Made by a program: the position numbers and the translations under genes
Shown here: in pieces, positions 17,475 to 26,462 of the stretch
How positions within the stretch are numbered: position 1 is the first letter of the stretch
How the letters are laid out: each line of letters begins with the position of its first letter
Origin: Auxenochlorella pyrenoidosa
Taxonomy: Eukaryota > Chlorophyta > Trebouxiophyceae > Chlorellales > Chlorellaceae
Direction: 5' to 3'
NCBI GenBank assembly: GCA_001430745.1
Contig: KQ482057.1
Location: forward strand, 1,423,867 to 1,453,495
DNA: 29,629 nucleotides
The notes under the pieces: model-generated
What the model saw: the letters and a program-made list of their open reading frames with translations, nothing else
Databases searched by the model: none
What the model was told of the DNA's origin: nothing

Positions 17475-20230
17475 TCACCCGCTGTCCTCCCCGCATGCTG
17501 CCACTGCCACCTCCTGGACCGGATGGATGGCAAGCAGCATCTCGCCTACGCTCTGCCGGCGCGCCGACAGGCAGCGCAGGTAGAGCGAAACCACTAGGCC
17601 CAGCCCTGCAGGGTAGACCCGGCAGGGCCCGCTCACAGCCAGCAGGAGGGGCGTGGGTGCCTGGTAGACTGCACGGCCACCACGCCTTTGATGATGTGGC
17701 AGCCTGGCCATACATGCGCAGCATGCTGGCGTCGCTGCCACCCGTGGCCTGCCCGCGCACCTGCCGACATCACAATGTAGGCGGTCTCCAGCAGGCCAGC
17801 AGCAGCGCTGCGCCAGGCTGGCGCGGCGTGGCCCCAGCGTTCCTCCTCGTACCATAGGCCTGCAAAGAGGGAGGTAGGCAGATGTGTTCAACTGAGGGCC
17901 AGGCTGGGGGGCAGCCAGTAATGCAGGAGCTGTCGAGGTGCCAGGAGGCAGCAGGGACAAATTTGTGTGTGTTGTGACGATTGTGACGACAACTGAGGGT
18001 GCAAGCAACATTGCTTTGAGGACCACTTTCAAGTTTCACACCCCTAGCGCAGCTGCTCACCAAACAACGCCCCCGCCGTGGGCCGCGCACGCAGCCACTG
18101 TGCCACCACCGCCCACAGCAGCGCTGCAGCGCCAGCTGCTGCAACAGCAGGCGGCGCCAGGGTGGTGCTGCTGCCCCACCAAAGACCATACGCTGCAGCG
18201 GCCACTGCCAGGTTGGCGGCCAATGAGAGCAGGTAGTCTGCAGTCAGCAGGAGGCGGGACGGAGCCTGCACGAGGAGCGGGGTGGAGGGAAAGCAGGCAC
18301 AGCAGCAGCTGTTGATGCGCATGCTCCGCCTTGAAATAAGAGGCAAGGCTCGGGGGGCAGCGCCGAGTGCCACCAGCGGGGCAGTGCCACCACCGCCAGG
18401 TGCGCTGTCACCGCGACCCCCTCCCAGACCTGGCGGGCCCTCCCGCCTGGCGCGCACCCTGCTCTGCAGCACGGTCCTGCTGCCGGGGCGCAGCAGCTGC
18501 CAGAAGGCGGCGGGGTCGAGGCGGCGCAGGCGGCGGTACAGGCGCAGGCGGCGCGCGGCGGCGCCCACGTCGGCCGAGGTCAGCCCGCGCGCCTGCCCAC
18601 GCGGGGAGGGAGGGCGCACGCAGGGGCGTGAGAGGAAGCAGAGCATGAGGCCCCATGCGCGGCGCCGGGCAGCGGCCACCGCTAGCGCCCTGTCTGAGCT
18701 CGACGAGGACGTACATGGTGCAGCTGTCGCGCCACCGTGCAGCCGGGCTGCCCTTTCGGGGGGGGGTTNAGGGGGGGGGGGGGGGTACCGAGGGTAGCGG
18801 CAGGCGCAGCAGCAGCAGCAGCAGCAGCAGCGCCTGCCCCGAGTGCCGTCCTACCCCCCCACCCCCACCCCCAACTCCACCCACCCACCCGCAGGTAGGC
18901 CTTGAACTCGGCGCTCTGCTGCAGGCGGCGCACGCACGCCTGCGTCAGCTCCCCCCTCCTCCTCGCCCCACTCCTCCTCCTCAGACTCAGCCTCCCCTAC
19001 AGAGTGTGTGTGTGTGTGTGTGGCAGAGGGCGCTGGTGGGCACAGCCCGGCCAGGCACGCAGCTTCTCAGCATGTTAGCAGGCCGGCCCCCTTCTGTTGC
19101 GCCGGCTGCCAAGCCAGCGCAGCCAGCCGTGCTTGGCGACGCGGCAAGGTGCAGGTGCACTGCCCATGACTTACCAATGCCCAGCCCATACGCCGTGCCG
19201 CCGGCGCTGCCTCCCGCCCTCTGGCTGCCCGGGCTAGCGGCTGCAGTCTGCGGCGTGTGCGGCCCGGCTGTGGCTGCTGCTCCTGAAGGCGGGGCGCCGC
19301 CGCTCCTGGCAGCGGCCTGCAGGTACCTGGCATGCTGCAGCAGGCTAACTGGCAGCACTAGCAGATGGCTGAGGGCTGTGTCGGCTGCAGCAAGCAGGGC
19401 GCGCGGGGACAGGACAGCGCCGGCAGGCGCGAGGCTGGTGGCTACTGTGGCCGTCGCATCTGGCCGGGTCGGCTCAGCTGCCGCTGTTTTGCTAGGCTGG
19501 GCAACAGCCCTCTCCTGCTCCTGCAACTGTTCTTCCTGCCGTGCACCACTGCTTTTGCGATGCTGCTGTGGAGCCATGGCAGCCGGGCGCCTGAGGGGCC
19601 GGGAAGCAGGGAATGCAACAGCACAAAGCAACAGGTCGGGGGACGCCAGGCGGGGCCAGCTGATTGCATGAGCATGTTTGCTTCATGGTGCAGCATCCAG
19701 GTGCAGGACAAGTAGTGCGCTTGCATGACCCTCTGCAGCGAGGCAGGCGCATGCGGTGGTGGGGACAGCCAGCCTAGACACTTGTGCAGCGGCTCAGCTT
19801 ACCTGGCACGGTCGTGGTCGAGGGTGGCAGGGCCGCCTGCACTGTTGGGGGCGCCGCGGCGGCGACCAGGGCGCACCCCGAGCAGCCGGGTCGCGACCGC
19901 CAGCAGGAGCAGTGGCAGCACCGCAAAGGCTAGCTCAGCGCTGCTGGGGTGCCAGTGGGCGGCGGCACTGCTGCCGCCACCGCTAACAGAGCGGCTGCCG
20001 AGCCAGGAGCCTGGGCCGCGCCTTGATGGTGCAGCGGCGATGCCCTCGAATTCCAGGGCGTCGCACGAGGCCCTATCGCCCATCGTGCAGGCCTCTTCCA
20101 GCCCCGCCGCTGCCATCGGCAGGCTCGACAGGCTCACTGAACGCCGTCTAGGATTGCCGACCACAGGTATCGATGAGCCAATTGGGCGCGGATGCAGGCC
20201 AGGTGCCCCAAGACATGGGTGGGACAGCAT
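17475..20230 (-). CDS. Unrecognised multi-pass membrane protein (model needs a one-base correction)
   Basis: Exons in minus order: 20230-19803, 19590-19175, 18996-18889, 18592-18458, 18265-18061, 17859-17761, 17668-17475; about 527 residues. I do not recognise the family. Membrane segments seen: ELAFAVLPLLLLAVATRLLG (about 99-118); a weaker LSHLLVLPVSLLQ in exon 2; two in exon 5 (LLSLAANLAVAAAAYGLWWG and PAVAAAGAAALLWAVVAQWL); and VYPAGLGLVVSLYL in the last exon. An acidic run (EAESEEEEWGEEE) lies in exon 3, and a basic helix (RRLRLYRRLRRL) in exon 4. An in-frame stop lies just upstream of the ATG at 20230. Exon 3 joins exon 4 only if a six-C run at 18951-18956 is one base too long, or if a weaker downstream donor is used. 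All other junctions are in phase. A hydrophobic C-terminus and Arg-rich loops suggest an organelle or endomembrane protein; this is inference only. Confidence 0.65.
18758..18786 (+). repeat. Long G tracts with an ambiguous base, in an intron
   Basis: Two G runs (about nine and about fifteen) are separated by a short spacer containing one N at 18770. It is inside intron 3 of the membrane-protein gene, where the transcribed strand reads as C tracts. It could form a G-quadruplex, and it is also a typical site of sequencing trouble. Confidence 0.7.
18806..18830 (+). repeat. (CAG)n trinucleotide repeat
   Basis: About eight CAG/GCA units in intron 3 of the minus-strand membrane-protein gene, next to the G tracts. 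Confidence 0.85.
19004..19022 (+). repeat. (GT)9 dinucleotide microsatellite
   Basis: Nine GT units. On the coding (minus) strand they read as CA repeats just before the acceptor TGTAG of exon 3 of the membrane-protein gene. Confidence 0.9.
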
Positions 20231-20486
20231 GGCAGCAGCCTGCGCGATGGATCAACAGGCAGGCTGCAACTGCATGTAGTGATGGGCCACTACGCCTCCG
20301 GAGCGCTGGGGACCAGGGGATGCACAAACTTGTATCGACGGACGTCCTTCTCCTTGCTGAAGACGATCTAGTCGGTATCGCGAGCTTCCAGCCTCAGGGA
20401 GCTGTTACTGGTATTGTTTATGCAGCGCTGAGTCGCGCACGACTGTCACCTAGCAGTCTGGACTGGACCTCTCTTGGAGCGCGCAA
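20231..20486. promoter_or_regulatory. Short divergent intergenic region, possible bidirectional promoter
   Basis: Only 256 bases separate the ATG at 20230 (-) from the ATG at 20487 (+). Both leaders and promoters must fit here unless there are unseen leader exons. A TATA-like stretch (ttgtttatg, around 20415) lies about 70 bases before the plus-strand ATG. Confidence 0.5.
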
Positions 20487-23400
20487 ATGGCGTCTGCGCT
20501 CGGCAGCCCCCATCCCAGGGCCTCCTATGGCAGCAACAGCAGCAGCGACCGCTCGCTGGACGAGGAGGTGGGGGCGCTGCCTGCCCGCGGCCCACGCGCC
20601 GCCTCGGCCCGCAACGGCCGTGCCATGCGGCTAGGAGCGCGTCGCAGCACACAGGAGGCTGTGGAGCAGCAGGCGCTGCTGCAGCCCAAGAAGGATGCAG
20701 AGTCGGGCTGGGGCGACGAGAGCGATGAGGTGTGTGCACCTGTCATTGAAGCTGAGGGTGCCGATGGCTCTCGTTGAAGCTGTGGTGGTCGCTAGCGATT
20801 GCTGGTGGCATGCCTGGCCCTTTGTGCCCTGTCTGCTTGCTGGTGCCATCCTGCCGACATGCATGCAGGGCGTTCCGCTGTCCCCTGTGGCCTGGCACAT
20901 CAGGCGGCGCCTTTCGCTGCGTGGCGTTCCTTCGGACTGCTTGCCCCCTCTTGCCCTGGCACCCTGCAGGACTGGGGCAGCGCCAGCTGGGGCGCCGCCA
21001 GCTCGCACCCAGGCTCCATCACCTCGGCGGTGAGCAGCGGCAGCCTGGCGCCCAGCCCAGCTGCCAGCACAGTGCCCGGGCGGCCACTGTTCAAACCGCC
21101 CTGCTGCCGGGCTGGCGGCTTGCGCTGGGTCATGGCCGAAGCTATGCCCACGCCAGCTGGACCTAGATGCGGCGTGCCCTGCGCTGCTCTGCCCTGCCAC
21201 CATCGGCTGCCCTTGCAGGCACGGCGCATGGAGGGTTTCGGATCCGCCGCCAGCGGCGGCAGCGGCGCCGGCAGCGCCCGCGTGGCAAGGCACGTGGGCG
21301 CTCGCGTCAGCGGCCTGCTGCGCACGCCAGGAGGCCGCCTGGTGGGTGCTGCTGCCTGCTCGGGCTGCAGCTGGGGCCTGCTGCACCCCCTTCATCCCAC
21401 CACCTCCCTGCCTTGCAAGCCTCAGCGCGCATGCTTCCCAACTCAGAGCTGGCATTCTCGCCGCTTCATTGTGAACCGCCTCAACCAGCGCCTGCCCCCG
21501 CGCTCGTCCATCCCTGACCGTCGATACTCCTCGCTGCCGCCGCTGCCTGCAGGGCCTGGGCCTGCTGGCCCTGTTTGCGCTGGTCAGCCTCATCGGGGTG
21601 TCCTCCTCTGGGCGGCGGCGTGGCGCCGGCGAGAGGCTGCACACCGATGAGCTGCAGGCGTACGTTGAGCCGCGGTCGGGCAGCGTGGACAGCGTGGACA
21701 GCGTGCTCCGTGCATCCGCTGCCAGCAGCGGCGGCGGCGCAGCCAGCGGCGACGCCTCGGGCGGCGGACAGGAGGAGGACGAGGATGCAGTGGCGGATGC
21801 ATACACTGGCGGCCTCACTGGTGCCGCTGCCACGGCAACGGTCAAGACAGGCAGCGCCCTGGGGGCTGGCGGCAGCAGCAGCAGCGGCGGCTTGAATGCC
21901 GGCAGGGGCGAGGACCCAGGTGCGCCCTGCTGCCCGCCCGAGCATTGGCGGCTGGGCCCTGGGTTGGAAGCTCTTCTTGATTTGGGCCCCGGGAGCGTCG
22001 TTGCATGCAGCATCAAGGCGCCACTCTGCGCTGCGAGGGAACAAGCGCCAGAGCACACAACACGACGCGCACACTTGAGCGGCTCGTGGCCCCCGTGGCC
22101 CCCTTCCCCCCTTTGCAGACGACGACTTCTTCCAGGTTGGCGGCGAGATGGACGCCGAGGAGGAGGCCACGGCTGCAGGGGGCCTGGACGACGATGACGA
22201 GTGGGACGACTTTGCTGAAGGGGGGGCCGGCGGCGGCGCCGCCTCTGGCGGCAGTGCCGGCTCTGCCAGCGGCGCCGCGGCCGCTGCCCAGGCCGCTTCA
22301 AGGTGGGCGGGAAGCAGGGGTTGGGGCTGCGGATGCGCCCGTGCTGCCTGCTCTTGCTGGCAGCGCAGGGTGCCTGCCTGCCCGCGCGGGCGCCTGCACG
22401 CTGCGCGCCAGCTCACCTGCCCTGCGCCTGGACCCCCACCGCAGCGCCCGCGGCGGCGTGATCAGCAGCGAGGTCGGGGTGTTTGAGGAGGAGCTGGATG
22501 GGGCTGGCCTGTCGGGGGATGGCCAGTCTCGGTCGAGCGACAGGGGGGCTGGCGGCGGCAGCACCGCTGCTGGCGACCCATCTGGCCAGGCCCGCTTTGA
22601 TGTCGGCACGAATGGTGCAGCTGGCAGCATGGCAGGCGGCGGCGGTGCTGCAGGCGGCGGCGCCACCGCGAGCGCAGGCAGCATCGGCACCGCTCTGGGT
22701 GCCGGCTCAAGGTTTGACCATTTCGCTGCCATGCAGCAGGCACAGGCAGCTGCTGCTGGCGCTGTCTCCGCCGGCGGCAGCACCAGCGGCAGTGTCGTTG
22801 GCAGCACCCTAGGGGGCGGTGCCGCCGCCACCAGTGCTGCAGGCTCCACAGCAGGCACAGACGCTCTCACCACCAGTGCTGCCAGCTCGGCCGGCGCGTT
22901 AGGCCCGGGCAGCCAGCCAGCAATCGCAGGCACCGCTGGCAGCGTGGGTGGCGCCACGGCCGGCGGGCTGACCATCGCACAGCAGCAGGCTGCGGCAGCC
23001 AGCAGCCAGCCCTCTGGTGCCGCAATCAGCAGCGGAGGCTCTGCGCTCCCTGCAGCTGCGGCCGGCTCGCTGGCAGCGCAGGTCGGCGGCGCAGCAGGCG
23101 GCTCTGCCGCCGGCTCAAGCCCTGCCTCTCTGGCGTCGCTGGCCGGCCCAGGAGCGTTTGGTGCCGCACGCGCCGCTGGGCTCGGGGCTGCGGCGGGCAG
23201 CGCTGAGGGCGAGGCCCCTGGCGCCTCTGCCGCCGCTGCCGGCGCTGCCACCAGACCGGACACTGCTGCTGGCACCGGCAGCGCTGCTGGCGCAGCGTTC
23301 CTGCAGCAGCAGCTCTCGCGGCTGGAGGCAGCCCGTGGCAACGAGGGCGGCGTGGAGGCAGCGCTGGGTGAGCGCATCGCGGCGCTCCTTGCGTGCCCAG

Positions 23401-25805
23401 CGCGGCGCTCCTTGCGTGCCCTGCGCATTGCCGGCCAGCAGTGCCAGGGGCAGGGTGCCGCTGAGCGCTGGCGTGGGCGTGTGACCTTGCCAACCCTGTC
23501 CCACGTGTCCGCACCCCTCGCCATCTTTGTTCTGCAGCCTCCATCCTTCGTGACTCACATGAGGGCGGGGCTGTTGCCGCGTCAGGAGCCACCCCCGCTG
23601 GTTTGCAGCAGGCAGCCACCGGCGCAGCAGGTGCTGCCAGCACTGGCACTGGGGGCATCCCTTCGTCCACAGCCAGCACTTTGGGCAGCAGCGCTGCAGG
23701 CGTGGGCACCAGCGCTGCAGCGCTGGCGCAGATGCAGAAAGAAATTGAGGCGCTGAAGCAGCAGCTGGCAGCTGCCAAGTCTGGCGGCTCGTCGGCAGCG
23801 GCGACTGGCGCCGGCAGCCAGCTGTCTGGGCAGGCTAGCAGCGCTGCTGCCACCGGGGCAGGCGCCATGGACGAGGACGAGAGCCTGGCAGCGAGCGCGC
23901 AGCGCCGTGCCGAAATTGAGAAGCAGCTGGAAGAGATGTCGGCTGGTGTCGGCAAGGGTGCGCCGCCGGCGCCGGCTCCGCTGCCATCTCTGCCTGCGCT
24001 TTCGCCCTCGCGGCAGGCCGCCTGTACCGCCTGCCAGCATGCCCGGCATTCACGGCCGCTGGATGCGCTGCTCGCGGCCTGCAGCATGCGCTGCCCCGGG
24101 GCCATGCGCTTCACCACGCCCTGTTGCTGGTGCCCCAACTGCTGCAGGTTCTGCGGTCAACCCCTTCCTGGCTGAGAAGATGATGGAGCAGGAGGAGGAG
24201 GCAGGAGAGTCGCAGCTGGCAGGCGATGCGCCGCCTGCTACAGACCGTGCGTCCGGCAGCGCAGCCAGCCCAAACACAACTGCGGGTGCAGGCGGCCCCA
24301 GCAGCGCTGCCGCTGCTGGCACCGCTGCTGCTGCAGCCGCAGCTGCAAACGCCAGCGTGCCCACTGCAGCTGGCACTGCTGCTGCGAACGCCAGCGTGCC
24401 CGCTGCTGCTGCTGTTGCAACTGCTGACGCCAGCAGCGCGGCCGCTGCTGCCGCGCCTGCCGCCAGCTTGCCCGCAGTGGCTGCTGCTGGCCCGTCTGCT
24501 GCGCTTCCTGCAGCACCTAGCGGCAGCGCTCAGAGCCAGTCGCCGGCGCAGCACCTTGCTGCGGACCCGGTGCACCCTGCCGCTTACATCACGAATGGCA
24601 GCGCCACCAGCGCTGCTGACGGCAGCAGCGCAGGAGCAGCGGCTGCAGCGCCCGCGGCTTCGGCCGGCAGCGCAGCTGCATCGGCCCCTGCCAGCACCTC
24701 CACGAGCCCTTCAGCCGCTGCCCCTGCAGCTGCACCCGCCACAGCCTCTGGCAGCACTGCCACCAGCAAGGGTGGCTCACCCGCGCTGCCCGGCAACGGC
24801 ACTGTGGCTACCGCCGATGGCGGTCGGCAGAGTGCGGCAGCGGCCGGCAGCGCTGCTGCTGCTGCAGACAGCAGCAGCAGCGAGCACAGCAGCAGCAACG
24901 GCACGCTAGCAGAGCTGTATGGTGGGCAGCACGCCGAGGATGAGGCTGACGAGGCTGGGGACAAGGATCTCCCTGCCAGCTCAGTGGATCCCAAGTCCTC
25001 TGGCAGCAGCGGTGCTGCCAGCAGCGCCTCGGCTGGGAATGCCACATCCGCAGCTGCGGACGCTGCTGGCAGCGCCACTGCCCCAGCTGGCGAGGCGTCT
25101 GATGATTCCAGTGCCGCTGACGCCAAGCCGGCTGCGCAGCAGCAGGCAGCTGCCGGTGGCGTCGGCGCAGACGCTGTCGCTGCCGCCAGCCCTGCTTCCG
25201 CCGCTGCAGCCAAGGCCGCGGGCACCAAGGGCAAGGTGGCCCAGGAGGGAGAGCAGGAGGCACCCAACAGCGCAGCCGATGGCGCAGGCAGCGGCGCGTC
25301 CCCCAAGAGCAAGCCGCCCGCGTCGGGCGGCAAGCCGCGGACGCCGGCCCCTGCAAAGAAGCAGGCGGCGGCGGCAGCAGAGGACGAGGAGGTGCTGCAG
25401 CTGGACAGGGAGGAGGCGGAGGCAGAGGATGGGGAGCTGGACATTTTCAGCGGGAGAGCAGCCAGCTCTGGCGGCACCAGCGCAGCGGGCAAGTCTGCCG
25501 GCGGCAGGGACGGCGGCGGCGGCGCAGCTGGCAAGCCTGCCGGCGGCGGGGACGATGGCGGCGGCGGCGGCGGCGGGAAGAAGCCGGCTGCGAAGAAGAA
25601 GAAGGGCGCAGCGGAGGCCGACAGCGCCGCCGGCGCAGCAGCAGACGGTGGCGCCACTGGCGGCGGCGGCAAGAAGCCGAGCAAGGGGAGTGAAGCAGAG
25701 GATGCGAGCACCCGGCGCAAGCAGATCGAGGTTGAGGCGGCTGCAGAGGGAGAGGCGGCAGCGCGGCGAGGGCACCGCAAGGCCGGCAGTGGCGCAATGC
25801 GGTAG
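20487..25805 (+). CDS. Very large low-complexity protein with one membrane segment, unknown
   Basis: Exons 20487-20729, 20970-21029, 21219-21341, 21447-21470 (end uncertain), 21553-21919, 22119-22302, 22445-23367, 23538-23945, 24148-25805; about 1330-1356 residues. I do not recognise it. The first 150 or so residues are Ser/Arg-rich and soluble, with an acidic patch (GWGDESDEDWGSASWG). One membrane span, GLGLLALFALVSLIGV, opens exon 5. Then come acidic patches (DDDFFQVGGEMDAEEE, DDDDEWDDF), a long Ala/Gly/Ser/Thr-rich region, two short coiled-coil stretches (MQKEIEALKQQLAAA, RRAEIEKQLEEM), NPFLAEKMMEQEEEAGES, more low-complexity sequence and a Lys-rich end (KKPAAKKKKGAAE). Junctions other than exon 4/5 are in phase. 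Inference: a single-pass membrane protein with a long disordered domain, perhaps lumenal or at the cell surface. The base composition of the tail creates long false frames on the other strand. Confidence 0.7.
23378..23420 (+). repeat. 20-bp perfect direct repeat (23-bp period) in an intron
   Basis: CGCGGCGCTCCTTGCGTGCC occurs at 23378-23397 and again at 23401-23420, ten bases after the donor of exon 7 of the low-complexity gene. Confidence 0.85.
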
Positions 25806-26462
25806 CTCCCTGACAAACGTCCCTGAGATCAAACCCATCAAACCGGTTCACCGGCCCTGTTTTTCATGTCTACTTCACTGCTGTCAAGCGCTCTTAATTT
25901 ATTTAATTGCAGTGCTGCTGTCGGACCACCATAGTTCACAGGGCCCATGGTGCAGGGATGATGAGCAAGGGCAGCCAAGGAGTTGGCTGTGTGCCGGCAG
26001 AGCTTGCCTGTGTCAATGGCATAGCTGGCGTCCAGCGAGAGCAGGAGGGCAGGTTCAAAATGAGTGTTGATATGCAGTATTGAGGTCCAGCATGCAAAAC
26101 GGGTTTATGGGTTTGGTTTTAAGAGGTGTTGGGTCGGCAGGGAAGGAGTGTTGGGGCGCATCAGATCAGAGCTGGCGGCCAATGAAATGGGACAAAAGGC
26201 AGGATCACACAATGTGGCGGGACTGACGCAAAGGAGCACGCGGCTCTCTCTGGGAATCTGGCAGCAGGGCGGAGTTGGCAATAAGCAGAGCGCCCGGCGG
26301 CGTGGTTCATTCGGCTCGACACAGGGCTGCACAGCTTGCCTGGCAGCAGCTGGTCGTGTGAATCAAGGATCAGGGGCGGGTGTGGCACACGGCGCCGGCT
26401 CCTCTCCTATCCACACTGCTCATGCCTGCAGCGCGGGCCCTGCGGCGCCGGGCGCCGCTGCC
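25806..26462. other. Convergent intergenic region (3'UTRs)
   Basis: Tail-to-tail space between the low-complexity gene (+) and the BTB-MATH gene (-). More AT-rich in its left third (aatttatttaattg near 25893). I found no TGTAA on either strand. Open frames here have no protein features. Confidence 0.5.

Noticed and set aside
18655..18760. Possible additional exon of the membrane-protein gene between exons 3 and 4
   Set aside because: Short frames here lack clear splice sites or protein sense and lie beside the G tract and N; left out until the sequence is confirmed.
20631..22301. Minus-strand open frame of about 556 codons antisense to the low-complexity gene
   Set aside because: Arg/Pro/Gln-rich shadow of the GC-rich plus-strand exons and introns. 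It crosses well-formed plus-strand splice sites and has no protein motifs.
24584..25816. Minus-strand open frame of about 410 codons opposite the 3' end of the low-complexity gene
   Set aside because: Ala/Ser/Pro translation typical of a reversed GC-rich repeat region. The plus-strand frame continues in phase from upstream exons.
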